NCBI GenBank assembly: GCA_034440575.1 | Contig: JAOTOL010001613.1 | Span: 2,327,001-2,391,000 of the forward strand | Length of the DNA stretch: 64,000 nucleotides | Source: Imbricaverruca yamaguchii | Lineage: Eukaryota; Arthropoda; Thecostraca; Neoverrucidae | Reading direction: 5' to 3' | In this document: positions 1 to 12,947 of the stretch, piece by piece | How the letters are laid out: each line of letters begins with the position of its first letter | Numbering within the stretch: the first letter of the stretch is position 1 | Program-made: the position numbers and the translations under genes | Notes under the pieces: model-generated | Database searches by the model: none | The model's input: the letters and a program-made list of their open reading frames with translations, nothing else | What the model was told of the DNA's origin: nothing

Positions 1-19
1 ATACAGTCGAAGAACGTTT

Positions 20-2320
20 TGTTTGTTTGTTTGTTTATTTATTTAGCACATCATAGCACACATAGCATGAACAATTTTGCGATTGGCACAAAAGACCAAA
101 ATGATCTTAATTCGAGGTGCCTCTCGCAACAACGTTTCCATCCAATAAAACTTGACCACCGACACGGTGCGACAATCGCCGCCCGCCCCGCCAGCACGCC
201 CGGGCCCCATCGTCACAAAGTATGCACACATGTGTGGTACTCATATTGCGCCCGCACCCGGCAGCACCTGGTTAGTTCTGTATGTTAATTTTTTTGTGTT
301 AAAGCGTTTTGTGTTGATAAGAAACGTCTGAAATGCTAAGGCTACACACAGCTGAAGGTTCTTACCGAGACCATTTCCAAAAATGAGCGTTTGTGAAATC
401 TTCTTTTCGGTTAAGTTAGTGAACATATCTGTCGTGTTTCTCAGTTTGGTAAATATAATATTTCTATGGTAAGCATAAAGAGGACAGTGAAATATGAAAT
501 GAATTGCATCTTGTTTGGAATAGCCGCATGAGCATGATGGGTCATGTAGAGGATTGACAACAAATGTGTCTGCGTTTAGTTCAGTGAGGCCCATCCTGAA
601 CCTTGCATGCAGCGTGTTGCCTGGTTTCGTACCGAGACAATAATATTGTGGCGGTATCGTGGCACCTGTGCGACCCATAATTGCCCTCTTGAATTTATTG
701 ATGTTTCGTTCATACCTCAAATTTTCAGGAAGATTGTTCCACACCTTTGTTGTAGCCAGGAAAAACGATTTTTGGAACAAGGCGATTCTATTTAGCGGGA
801 CTGTCAGTGTAGTTGAATTTCTGAGACGCCTTCCTGTAACTGTATGTCGTGGTTCAGTAACTAGTTTTCTAATATAAGTTGGTAGACCCGGACCTGCGTG
901 CTTGATTTTGTGGAACAAAAGAAATTTATGAATTTCTCGCCGTGTTTTTAGCTCATCCAATCCCAATTTCGGTCTAATTTTTCCGGATGATGTTCTATAT
1001 AGTGCACCTGTGATTAATCTAGTTGCTCTTTTTTGTAATTTCTCAAGTCTGAGTGCATCAGATATTGTTATATGTCCGTCATATATAGTATCTGCATAGT
1101 CAAACAGAGGCCGAATGTAAATTTTATACAAGTTACAGAGGATTTGTTTGGGAATCTTACTTGCAGCAGGATAAAGGGGGCTTAGTGCACAATTGACCTT
1201 TAGGATAATATCGTTTATGTGACTATGGAAGCGCAAGTCGGAAGAAAATGTAAGGCCGAGGTGTTTATGATTTCCTATGATTTCCTAAGCATAGTCTAAG
1301 CCTCCCATTCTGAGATTTAGCGGTTTACTGATACTCTTACATGTGAATCTTTGTTGGATCGTTTTTGCCGCATTAAATTGTATGCCCCATGTTGTTCCAA
1401 ATTTGTGTATAATATCGAGATCTTTTTGAATCGATTGTTGTGCTTCTAGTGAGCCTTGTATATGTGAAGCGTAAAGCGACGTGTCATCAGCGAAAAAAGG
1501 ATTTCATTTGTAATCATGTCTGCCAAGTCATTTAAATATATTAATGCCAAAAGGGGTCCCAAGACAGAACCCTGTGGGCAACCCGCATTTATGGTAGTTG
1601 GTGGTGAAAGGCTGTTTCCTACCCTTACACGTTGTTCCCTATTATGTAAGTATGATTGCAGCCACATCAATGCAGTGCCGTCAATCCCACAATGGTTTTT
1701 GCACTTAAAAATAAGCCCTGCATGCCATATAGTATCAAAATATTTTTGTATGTCCAAATATATACATGTAAAGTCAAGATTTCGATCTAAAGATGAATAT
1801 AACGTATGTGTCAAGTAGAGCAACTGTAGTTGGGTCCCATGATATGGACGGTAACCACTTTGCCTTTCAGAGAGTATATTGTTATCAGTTATGTGTGAAT
1901 AAATTCGTTTAAAAACTAACTTTCCTAGGATTTTGGACAAGCACGATAAGAGGCTAATTGGCCTATAATTTGTGGGATAAAAGCATGATCCTTTCTTTTT
2001 GAATATGGGCGACACATTTGCTTGTTTCCATTCCTTGGGGAAAACTCCAAGTGATAACGAATTGTTGAATAATTTAGTAAGGGGTTCGTAGATAAGAATA
2101 GCAATTAGTTTAAGCAGCCTGGGAGGTATTTCATCGGGTCCTGTCGATTTATTTGGATTTAGATGGTTGAGTTGCTGAAGAACTTCATTTTCAGTAACTT
2201 GCATTTCTGCCAAACTTGGAATGCTATGATTATTTTGTGCGTCCATAGAAGGTAGTTGCAAGTTATTAGGCGATTGGGATTGTTTCGCAAAATGGGCGTT
2301 CAAGAGTGTTGCCTTCGTAG
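20..2320 (-). mobile_element. 5'-truncated non-LTR retrotransposon (LINE), reverse transcriptase part
   Basis: Reading the minus strand from about 2320 down to 241 gives the reverse transcriptase and C-terminal part of a LINE ORF2. Visible blocks in order are NKSTGPDEIPPRLLK, the NYRPISLLS motif, a degraded FDTIWHAGL palm block, PQGSVLGPLL, then FADDTSLYAS (the catalytic F/YADD, about 1465-1500). The C-terminal tail contains RLEKLQKRATRLITG, typical of jockey/CR1-like elements. The reading frame is broken: a frame change lies just before FADD in an A/T homopolymer (about 1495-1500), and an in-frame stop lies near 1285 beside a 10-bp tandem duplication. The 3' end is a run of GTTT units on the plus strand (about 20-47), the usual simple-repeat tail. 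Homology stops near 2320, so the copy is 5' truncated and dead. The exact clade is not assigned. Confidence 0.9.
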
Positions 2321-2574
2321 CTTACAATCGTCTATGAAACCTAAACTGATCCACCTTAAACTTTACTTCAATTACTCATAGTTCCTCAGTTGGACACGGT
2401 CATGTCGTGTGCGTTGGTAGACGCACACCGGCAGATGCTACGCCAGACGTTCAGCAATGACACCATCATTGGAGGGCCCCCGAGCCTTGAGGCCTCAGTC
2501 GGCGCGATTTTTTATCCGGTGCATCCATTGTAAGCCTCAAAGCATATTTTTATAAACTCTGCTCGATATTTCAA

Positions 2575-2835
2575 GGGTCCCCTTGTTTTTTATTGATATA
2601 AACTGAACCATTCCGGGACCCTGTGCAAGCTATGAGGCCACGGTGCAATTTTTCTGCTTCCATCGCGATTTTTCGGGAGGATGGGTCTGACGATTTTTGG
2701 GTTCTGGTACGATTGTCTTAGGCTGCGGCGCGATTTGTTTGGAGCCCAGCAAGGTTTGTTTGAGCACTCACTATCGCCGTTGTGGGGTCGGGCGATATTT
2801 TTTAAGGGGATTCCCAGCGTCATTGTTTTGAGGTG
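2575..2835 (-). repeat. degenerate satellite-like block, G/C run plus GCGATTTTT units
   Basis: Loose repeats of the form GGxxC..GCGATTTTT..GGGxCC recur every 30-40 bp. They look like the reverse orientation of the larger block at 7420-8720. Divergence is high and no clean unit can be stated. Confidence 0.5.
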
Positions 2836-5490
2836 GGGGGTTTAGGCCTGCATCGACTGCAGTGGACTGAGCTTTGTTTTGAGGTGAATGGCTCACTTAA
2901 CCTAACCACAAGATACCGTCTCAGTCTCCGTAACACCCAACCCTACATCTTGTATTGCAATGTTTTGCAATGTCCTTTTCGCAGCGTTTTAAAAACAAAT
3001 TGTGATGCCTATGATTATGAAAGTACTGAAGCCAATGTATTACGAGTCGCTACACGCCATGGCCTAAGAGGATCAAAATGGCACAGTCCAGGTGGCAGCT
3101 TGCGAGGTTTCCATGTAAACACATGAAATAAACGTGACAACAGTAGTAGGGGAGACCGGGTCTAGTTGATGCACGGGATTGTTGATACAACACCATTCTC
3201 TCCAAAAGCATGAAGCCGGTTGTCATTGCTACTGTTGCACATGTTGCTACTGACACCCTCATCTCGCACAAAAAACAAACCCGAGTCCTTTCGACTTCTG
3301 ACTGCGGAATGGTGACGATGTGACACATTTGTGGACCGAAAGTAAAGTTTAAATCCCTTTGCTTCACCCTTAATTTCTAATTTGTCGCCCACTTGTTATT
3401 TTTTTGAAGTGTCGGCTATCATTACTATGTTCTCCCAACTTTGCGACTGTGAATGGGTTTAAATTCATGATTAAAATGGACTGAAAGTAAACATTAAATC
3501 CCTGATATATTACTCAAATTTTATTCCATTACATAAATTTAATCGAAGTTCTTCCTGGGGTTGCTTTATGAGGCAGGTCTCTGTTGCTAAGCAGAGCTCG
3601 TTGCGTGAACCATGACCTCAACACCCGATCAATGAATTCCAGTTAAACGGCGGAATTTGGGCCGAAGGTTTGAATTGCCGTCAATGCACCGACACGGCAC
3701 CCGATAGCTCGTCCCAGGCCTTATCGGGCCGGCTGCGAACTGACATCTCCTCGCTACGTCTCCAAAATGATGAATTATGTTGAGTTTCGCCAAGGTTGTG
3801 TCAACTTGATTCGGTTTCCCCTGCCCAATGATTGCAACAATGACGTCTTTACAGTTTGCTTCACCTCAAGCGTAACAATTGTTGCTCTTGAGGTGAGAAG
3901 GCTGTAGCGAGAGAGAACATGAGCTTATCACGCGACGTCATCAGATAAGTACAGTAGATGCTATCCTAAAGTACGCCCACACATCCGAAAAATTAACCTG
4001 ACTTCGGCCGCTTTGCTTTAGACACGGGGTATTTTAAAAACATTTTTTCCCAACTGTAAAATCAAGCATGTATTTGGAAGTTGTGAGGGCCCTGCCTTCC
4101 CAACTTTGAAGTTGGAGTGGCAGTTTCCCATACTGGCATCACAGTACCTACACCAATGATGCATTTCACCTCATTAAACTTAAAAATTCAATAAGTAGTA
4201 CTGATATCAGATTACTTCCTGAACGATCTCCACAGCTTGAATGAGCTAATTCTTGCTTTATTTGTGGTTAATAAGATGTATTTCAAGGCATAAATATACA
4301 TAATTATTGTTCTAATTTTTCTGACTATGGAATGTCCACAAGAAAGTGAAAGCGGCACGGAGATGAGTTTTTTTTCGTATAACGCGCCACGGAAATGAGT
4401 CGGGTTTTTTGTTTTCACCGTGAATATACACGAAATCCGTTCCCGAAAATCCCTCTTGGGGGACAGGATTTCAGCCCACACTGAATTAGAAGTTACTAAC
4501 TGGCAAGTCTGGCAAGCGTTTTCAGTGGACGGCAAATGCTACTCTGCGCTAGTTAAGGTAGAAATTCGAATTATCACGGCCCATACAAAATGGGTAGCTG
4601 ATTGCATGAGTTGGCTTAGATGCTGTACTAGCTGCATGTGCATGCGAGCAGCATGATTTCAAGCTTAATAATCCATACATTTTACATATCGTTCAGCACC
4701 TTGCCAATAAACATATGTGTATCGACCTTAAACCAGTCAACCACATCGGCCTTTGAATAAGCCGACCATCCGCTGGCGTCAGTTCCCAACAGCCCAGCCC
4801 CAAGCCGGCGTGGGAAGACCACGCATCAACTACCCTCCCCTCCCCGACGACCGCACGATACAGTGCCTCACCCTCGCCGTACCGAGTGAGATGTGCACGT
4901 TGCCAGTGGCGTCTTCAGCTTGATCTCTAAGGACACTTACACATGACAGTGGCAGGGAAAAGATAATGAACCAACGTCGCAGCAGCATACAGATCTGAAG
5001 ATACTGGACACGTTGACAAAATGATGAACAGTTCAACAGCTGTGTCCGCCACTGCAGTCGTCCGTTTCCCAGCCTGCACGTCTAAGCGCCCGACGTCGCA
5101 GCCCGGTTCATATTTCCCAGAGGAGGCGAGCTGGCCGCGATCTGAACGGCCAGCCTGCGTCTAAAGCAGAGCTGATCTAGAAATGGCTAACTAATGGCGA
5201 TCTTGCAATTTCTAATGGAGCACTGAATCGATACAAAGCAAATGAGTGTTTCATATCAGTGATAAAAAGGCGTAAAATAACCTTATGCTCATAATAAAAC
5301 AAAGACATAGATCCAAATTCCCACTGTATCTATTTCTGTCACAGGCCTTCCTGAACAGCAAACATTTTGCTTTAAAAAAATCACAAAAACACACGCCTAA
5401 TGCACCTCATCTCGTGCCACCGCACAGTGAATCGCCTTCATTTTATATGTAACAATATCTACCTACTCGTAAAATACATACAATTTATGA
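2836..5490. other. unassigned intergenic DNA
   Basis: I see no gene, RNA or intact mobile element here. Short open frames at 3050-3392 and 4212-4656 have no recognisable motif and no flanking splice or start context. The only structure is scattered short A/T-rich stretches. Confidence 0.4.
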
Positions 5491-5499
5491 TCCGTGTGT

Positions 5500-6665
5500 G
5501 TATTATGCATGTGTCAACTGCGGCTGCGGTTGTATTGCATGTGTGCTTTCGTCAGGTGGTGTAAGGAACTGGGTTTTCTGAGGGTCCAGGATGCTGTCAT
5601 TGTGTTTAATGGAGGTCTTTTGGCCCTAATTTCAATTGGTTCGGTGATTTTGAGCTCAGCTATATCTTTGCAGACTTGCAGAGTAGATATGCTGAGTGTT
5701 TTAGAGTCCAAAGTGCTGCTCCCATGAGTGATTGTGAAGTGTTCGCCAAATGGGATATTAGCGGTTGTATTTTTAGCGTCTCCAAGTGCACATTAAGTCT
5801 GTCCCTGACAATGCTTTTTGTTTACCCTATATACGTCATGTCCCATGGTAGGCATAGCTGGCATGTTATAAGGCAGACGCTGTTCCGTGTGTTGCATCTG
5901 CTTTGAAGTCCTGCGAGACAACGGTGACACTTTTTTCTCCCAGCAGGACACGGGTGTTAGTTGAGAGCGGACTTGGTCAATGTTTCTGAAAGTGTTTTCC
6001 CACTCTGCAATGCCACACGTATTGATAGTTTTAAGGTTTTGATTGCCGCTGTTATTTTTTGATGAGCTCAACATCTATGTAGGGGAGGCTGACGAAAGTT
6101 GCGTTGTCTCTGGGGTCTGAACGTCGCGTTTGTGTATGTGCACTTCTCATGGGGTGTGCTACCTGAAACATTGCTCTTTTGATCATGCGAGGTGGTTTGC
6201 CAGAAACAAAGTGTCGATTTTTTGCATGCCATGAGTCTAGGCATTAGCATTAGGTCCGATACGCTTTGATCTCAATGTCTGTGCATACAAAACTGCTCTT
6301 TTTGTTTGGATGGGGTGTGCCGAGAAATATGGAAGGGCTATGGGTGCCGCCATCGGTTTTATGTATAGCTCGGTCATGTGATAATCGTCCTTGTTGATGG
6401 TCAGAAGTGTTTCAGGAAAGGTACTTGTTGTTTACTAGAATGGTCACTGCGCTCCATGGATAGCTTTATGGAGGGACGGAAGTTGTTGAGAAAATTGAAG
6501 TAATCGTGGAGTGCTTTTGATCCGTGTGTCCAAATACCCAGGACATTATCAATTTAGTGCATACATGTTGTGGGCTGGTGTTGATTTGACGTCAGGAGGA
6601 GTGTCTCAACTGCGTTCAAGAATATGATGGCCAGTGGTGGAGCAATCCGACTCCCCATAGATGCA
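5500..6665 (-). mobile_element. decayed Penelope-like element, RT end plus GIY-YIG region
   Basis: On the minus strand, several short frames can be read in sequence as the end of a Penelope-like element (PLE) protein. From about 6660: MGSRIAPPLA (RT region before the catalytic box), ETLLLTSN, then IDNVLGIWTHG where functional PLEs read YIDDxxxIWxHG, followed by FLNNFRPSIKLSME and QVPFL. Further down (5514-5830) is a GIY-YIG-like C-terminus ending in PPLNTMTASWTL. At least four frameshifts or stops separate the pieces. The catalytic tyrosine is replaced by a stop and the second aspartate by asparagine, so the copy cannot be active. No terminal repeats or target duplication were found, so the borders are approximate. 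Confidence 0.75.
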
Positions 6666-6778
6666 TCATGCATACACATACGGATCATACACTTTCAGGT
6701 GGTCTTATGTCAATGAGCAGATCACGACTGTGCCCATCGGGCATATGTGGAGGGAGCAGACACATACCCATCTCGTCC

Positions 6779-6868
6779 ACAATACAGAGAGCATATCACG
6801 TCCGACCACTTCCCCCGTCCACAATACAGAGGGCATATCACGTCCGCCCACTTCCCCCGTCCACAATG
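6779..6868. repeat. 42-bp tandem repeat, about 2.3 copies
   Basis: The unit starting CCACAATACAGAG and ending CACTTCCCCCGT is present twice almost identically, and its first bases occur a third time at about 6861. It has no coding meaning that I can see. Confidence 0.8.
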
Positions 6869-6894
6869 CTACCAGTGGGCCTGGTAACCCGAGT

Positions 6895-7419
6895 GCTCGT
6901 CCCTCGCAGGCGACTCTCCCTCGTCGCACATGCGGTTCGCACATACCCTTCAGTTGGGTAACTGCGTAGTGGCATTGACAGCACGTTCAACATTGTATTC
7001 AAATTATGTCGTTGAACAGAAATGGTTCGATAAAATGGCGGTGTCATGGCATATGTAACAATCTCTGCTTAGCAAAGACGCTGATCACAAAATTTAATCG
7101 ATGAAGACATTTGACTAAAAGTACAAAACACCGAATTACAACGGAGACTACAATTGAGTCTTTTCATCGTCCACTGATGTGCACGTCCAGGCTTAAATTT
7201 AAGAACCCCGAAGATAATTAGATGAATTTAGGCAAATTGCAGAGTGTATATTTCTTAATAATACTTATGGTGCAAGCAGTCAAAAGGGCATAGGAATGTC
7301 GATGGTGTGCGATGTACTCCATAGACGTCATGGTTGAGCTATGCAATCATTGGGGCATGCACAGTGGCGTACCTAAGGGAGGAAGCACTGGAGCAGTCCC
7401 CCCTCTCCATGATAGGTTG
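6895..7419. other. unassigned DNA
   Basis: Nothing recognisable between the 42-bp repeat and the degenerate satellite that begins near 7420. Confidence 0.4.
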
Positions 7420-8720
7420 TGGGCCCCAACAATTGCGCCTCGGTGCGGAAAAATAGCGTCACGCTACCTAAAAATCATGTTGGAGTCCCTTACAATCGCA
7501 AAGGGGCCCACACACATCAATGGGCCCGCCAAAAAGTCGCGCAGGAGTCCCTAAAAGAGGCTGGAGCCTCTCAAAATCACACCAAGGCCCCTAACAATCA
7601 CATTGAAGACCTCAAAAATCGTCCCGGGACCCTAAAAATGAAGTTGGTAGCCCCAAAATGTGGGACCGGACTCGCGAAAATACTGTTGGAAGTCGCGCCG
7701 GGACACCGATAAGTCACGCAAGTGCCCCATGAAATTACGCAAAGGCTTTAAAAGGTGTGATTGTGACTGAATCTCGCCGAGGGCCAAAAAGTTTATCCGT
7801 GGCCCCGAAAATGACGCTGGACCCGAAAAAGACTGTTCGGGCCCTCGAAATCACACTGGGTCCGAGAACGTCGGGCCGTGACCTCTGATAATCGCACTGG
7901 GGGCACAAAAAGTTGGATCGGGCCCCTGAAAACCACGCTGGGAGGAGAAAACGTCGCACTGTGGTCCTTGAAAATCACGATGGTGACCGCTCGCATGCCA
8001 ACAAGCTTGCACCGAACCAGACAATTTGTGCCGGGAGAGCCAACTTAACACTGGGACCCAGATAAGTACAACACGATTTGAGAACTAGCGCCAAATCCCC
8101 CTCAAAAACATATCGCGCTTTGGCGCACTTTGGACCAAAAATTCATGTCGCTAGTCATATAAATCCTGGTCGGGTCATCAAAAATTCCCCTCAGGGCTCC
8201 CAAAAGGTTGCGTCGGCGGTCCCAGCTAAGCACAGCGTGGCCCCAAGATCGCATCGAAACCCGACAAAGATCAAGCCGGATCCCTTCAAAAGAGATTCAT
8301 AAAAATGTATGTCCGAGCCAGGAAAATCGCTCCTTAGCTCAAACATACCACCAGATGCCTTAACATATCGCATACGGCACCTAAAAACGCACCGGAGGTT
8401 AAAAAATCGCCATGTGACCCCCCCCCACACACACACAAAAATATGTCGCCGGTGGCCCGAAAAATCAGGCCGTGGCTCGGACTTTGCATAATTCAGGAAA
8501 AGTCAACAAAAATTGTGTCGAGCCTAGAGAACTGGCGTCGTATTCCCCCGGAACCATGCGCCTGGACCTGAAATGTCGCAGGGGGACTCCAGGACTGGAG
8601 CCCCAAATATCGTCTTGGGATCCCACAAAATGTGAGCGAGGAACCACAAATAAGCACAGGGGGATCCTAAGAGCGCAACTGGAGAACAAAAATGCACCTC
8701 GTCCTCCAAAGCGTACCGAC
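7420..8720 (+). repeat. long degenerate satellite (GGxCCC..AAAAATCxCG units)
   Basis: About 1.3 kb in which a pattern like GGGCCCCTAAAAATCACGCTG recurs every 30-40 bp with heavy substitution and length change, for example CCTAAAAATCATGTTGG, CCTCAAAAATCGTCCCGG and CCTAAAAATGAAGTTGG. Many short open frames cross it on both strands (8472-8870 is the longest), but they follow the repeat rather than any protein family. Related blocks lie at 2575-2835 and 11385-11705 in the opposite orientation, and at about 61100-61330 in this one. Confidence 0.65.
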
Positions 8721-8740
8721 TCTGGTAAAAGTGGCGGGGC

Positions 8741-11380
8741 CTTCAGAACCATATACATTTACAAAAATATACACGAACACTATTCAATTATGTTTGCCTG
8801 CCAATATTTGTCTGCCAGATACCGAATAAAGAATGTTCAGCCAGCGATCACCCGTCTTTTCTGCTTTTAATCCTTTCCATTTATGCCTCCCCCACACACA
8901 TGCACTTAGCGGAAGTTGACGAAATTTTGATTAAACAGCAATAGTAATGGTTTCACTCGCACCAGGGAGATAAACCTAGTATAAAAAAAATCATCCATCA
9001 GTCGTTAAAAGAGTTCTAAGTCAGGCAAGAAGTGTGAATTTGAAAGTACTTATATTGTGATGATAGTCCTTTTTCAGCATCACATGCTGCTGTTAGTCGC
9101 CTACCCCCATCTCCCTTAACGGCGAAAGTTGTTTGTTCGCTCTTGAAATTCTCGGGTTATCTATCCAAAAGTGCTCAATCGCGGTATTTTGCGAGATTCC
9201 TGGGTGCCACCCTGCTGTTGACTCTGACCCTTCCACTTTTTGAGACGTTCCTACACCTATGATGACTTGCAGCATATTTAGTTGTAATTAAAGAATAATT
9301 GAGCAGGTCTCCACATCAGCTATTGTGCACAGATGCGCTACCTACATAGGGAATGGCATAAGATTAAGAAGCAAATAATTCTGAGGTGTTTTGATAAACT
9401 TGACCCAGGTGGTCCCTATTTAGGAATCGTAAGCATGTGCTAAGATTACAATAATCTTATATATTACCTCAAGATTTCAATTCGTTGCCATTTCCAACTG
9501 GTATATGGTTAGCAAAACTACTGTTGTCAGATATGCGATACAAATAAATTAAGATTTCCCATCCCTGCAATTGATTGAATCTATCATATCAAAGACCATA
9601 TAATTGATGGCGGCCACCTTGAAAATGTCCGCCATTTTTGTCAAAGGTCGAATCTGAGATGCCCATATAGCAAAAAAAAAAAAAAACATTGAGACGTAGC
9701 CTAGCTGTGCGCAAAATTTCATGACGGTATCATCTAACCCACGATACTTTCATGTATTGACAGTACCACTATGTCGAGAAGGGTAAGATCCCGCACTATC
9801 TATGACTCTTGGCCGGACCCTGGAATTAGAGGAAAAGATGCAGGGCTATAACCTGGCGTTGCAAAGCTGTACTTTGTCCCCAGAGACTCAAAGCATCAAT
9901 CAAATTATTACAATTTGTGCCCTGCACTTATGAGGTTCCACTGCAATACATGCGGCTTCGGAGTTACCGTGTCGCAGGCGACACGTACCATGCAATCCCG
10001 GGTGAAAACTTTGGAACATGTGACTGCGTTACGATGAAAGATATCGTAAGCATACGCCCTTGCTCAATATCTACACATGTGCACTGCACCACGCAAGACA
10101 AGATGGCCTTGCTACTTCGATTCTGCTATTAGTGCTTGCTACGATAACATTATCGCTGTGCTTAGTTCCCAGTTAGTGTCAGATGTGCTCTGCTACAGAT
10201 CAAGTAGAACACGAAGAGATGTGTCCCAGAACCAAGTAATCGCTAGATCTTAGTGGTGACAAGTGGTAATTCTCTACTCCACTAATGCCATGTTCACTCG
10301 TGATATAATATTGCTCGTTAGGAGACGGAGCATCAGATTTAGCTGCTCCCCAGTATCCTGAAATCCTAATGTGGAAGCCATCGCCTGCTTTATCCTCCAA
10401 CGAACAGACTTCTTGAATTGATATCTATGAAGCTTCATGACATCCGATAAATGTTGTGAACTCTGAAGTGAAGAGTACATGTGTTTTCATCAGTTGTTTT
10501 GGTAAAGTGTCTTCTCAGCGTGACAAAAGCAACCGAGGTGTGCGCCATTACTGTCATCGCACTGCAATGCATACCTCCAGACTTCTCTGTAATATTCGGC
10601 TGCTGATGTCGGTCACCGGACCTCTCGTGTGCCGCCGAATAGTCGTCCATCCAGCACGTCTCAAATCGTGTTCTAGATAGCTGTGTTCATCTTGATTGAT
10701 AGGTAGCTCGTGCAACAGTTCTACTACTTCAAAGGCAGGCAGGACTACAACATGGCGAAATATGGTATCTGCACTTGAAGACCAGACTAAACTGAAACCG
10801 TAGGTTCTGATAGATTCTTATCGATATAGTTCGGACACCGGGAAGCCCAGAAACCATAATTTATGACCTGTTTTCGAAATGGTACTTAGGCATCGTCCCA
10901 ACATAACTCCGACCAGATCTTTATCATTGTATTCAAGAGTGCTATGCATAAACAGACGTATATGTGTGAAATATTTGTACGTATATTGAAACAATGTTCA
11001 CGTTCCTATTTTAGTGACATAGGCATTACATTTCGACACGTGTGTACAGTCATAGGCACATGTTTGAAGACAACCTTGCATACATTAAAGTCTATAGAGC
11101 TCTCACGTCGAGACGCCATGACAGGCACAAGTTATCTTTACCCATAGCCTTCCCTTCCTGAAGCTGTCTATCCGTCGCTGTCGCTGATAACCCACACCTT
11201 ACTGATAATCACACCGGGGAAACATCCTTGGTCGTCCGGGTCCAATCAGCAGTACACTGGGTTTCGGGGAAGCTTTGGACATCAAGACTGGCTAATGGCA
11301 GATTGAAATTATGAGATTTGATCTGGGTTTCGGGCTAGAGATAAGGTACAGAGAGACATGATCGGTGACCGATGGACCGG
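8741..11380. other. unassigned AT-richer DNA
   Basis: No gene, tRNA or intact transposon seen. A 14-bp A run lies near 9671. Short frames at 9917-10132 and 10200-10680 show no motif. Confidence 0.4.
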
Positions 11381-11384
11381 CGCG

Positions 11385-11705
11385 TTTCCGAAGGCCCGGT
11401 GTGTTTATTTACTGTCTCGGCGTGCTTTTTATGATGATGTCACTTTGCGGGCCCCTGGATTCTTTGGGTCCTCATGACGTCTGCAGCTCCTGTGCGGTTT
11501 GAGGGCCCGGGCGCGTTTTGGCCCCGGTGTATTTGGGCTCCTAGTACACTAATATAAGGTTCCAGCGCATCTGTATCAGCTCTATCCAGCGTTGTAACTC
11601 TGCACTGCAACTGTGTAGCTTTTCTTCTGGACTCGCTGTGTTTTGGAGGCTGCCGGGATTTTGTTGGGTTTCCGGTGACTGAGGGCACTGCTATGATTAT
11701 TTATA
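11385..11705 (-). repeat. degenerate satellite block, reverse orientation
   Basis: Units such as GGCCCGGTGTGTTTAT, GGCGTGCTTTTTATG and GGGCCCGGGCGCGTTTTGG recur about every 30 bp. They match the reverse complement of the pattern in 7420-8720. Confidence 0.5.
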
Positions 11706-12305
11706 GCCCCCGATGGGATATTTGGTGTCCTCAACACAAATTTATGCTGCCCCAGTTCGACTTTTGTGACATATTTTGAATACACTTCATGGCATGTTAT
11801 GATAGAAGAACCATGGCGGTGAAGATTGGTACGATGAATTGAATTCTCATATTTTTTTGGTTGGGTGTAGGGTCACATGCGAATATAGGAGGTGTACAAT
11901 AATTTTTGGGATTATTTTCTGTTTGCCGAGGAAATGTCATCGTGTAATGGTAATGGTAAATATTGTATCAAGGTAGAAATTTATCAGGAAAATACAATAG
12001 CTGAATGTCAGTCCATCATATCCCTAAGGAATGGGTGGATCGATGAATTATTATGGAGGCACATGTCCAGAAGGGAACCACTTAGCCTTTCAGGGGGACC
12101 TACGGTTGAAAAAAAAATTGAGGGGCACACGCGAGCATTCCCGCAGGGGCGCATTTTCCTCATGGAGTTGCGCCCCTGGCTATAATATTTGAGGCAGGGA
12201 TACAGTCGGGTCTTCCAAGAGGAGCGCCTTTCCTTCAAAGAGGGAGTACCTCAAAGAGGGAGTACCCCTCTTATAGGGCCTTCTCCTATGGGGGCATATC
12301 TGATT
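11706..12305. other. unassigned DNA
   Basis: Nothing recognisable apart from a short direct repeat AGAGGGAGTACC near 12238-12265. Confidence 0.4.
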
Positions 12306-12478
12306 CTAGGACAAGTGTACGTATGGCAGATGTACGTAAGCAAATGCACTTAAGCTCAGATGTACGTATGGCAATTGTACGTAAGCGCAGATTCACGTAT
12401 GGAAAATGTACGTATGCGGAAGTGTACGTAAGTGCAAAAGTACGTATGCGCAAATGTGCGTAAGCGCAAATGTAAGTT
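12306..12478 (+). repeat. 16-bp array, GTACGTAWGCGCAAAT type, block 1
   Basis: About ten degenerate copies of a unit close to GTACGTAWGCGCAAAT, in the same orientation as block 2 at 13752-14225. The unit is rich in TACGTA palindromes and CpG. Confidence 0.85.
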
Positions 12479-12947
12479 GTATCCGTGCCTGCAGATAATC
12501 GCATTTGAACTACAAACAATCGCTCTGGGGCCACCAATATTCCCGTCACGCCCCCCCCAAAAAAAAAAAAATTACCTCCAAGTCAGTGCCGCTCGTTTTA
12601 CGCCCACAGGTAATGCTCGACTCATGATGACGGGAGGTCACGGTTCACAATGCTACTATTAATGGCATGCACTAGGTGTGGTCCAGCAACAGCAAAAGCA
12701 CCTTGAGCATCGTGATTCTGATGCTGTCAGCACTGCACGCGCGTGACGATCCGTCAACAACGCGGACACACAACGAGCGCTTGTTCAATGGTGTCATCCT
12801 GCCATCTAGCGAGAAATATTGTAACCTATGCTTCAGCGTTCAATCTGATGACATTCATTCCTTATTCAATGCCGTAATACCAAGACCGTGCTGCTACCTA
12901 GCGAGTGAAAGCTGAACTTATGCTTCTTGGACGCCACAATTGAGAGT

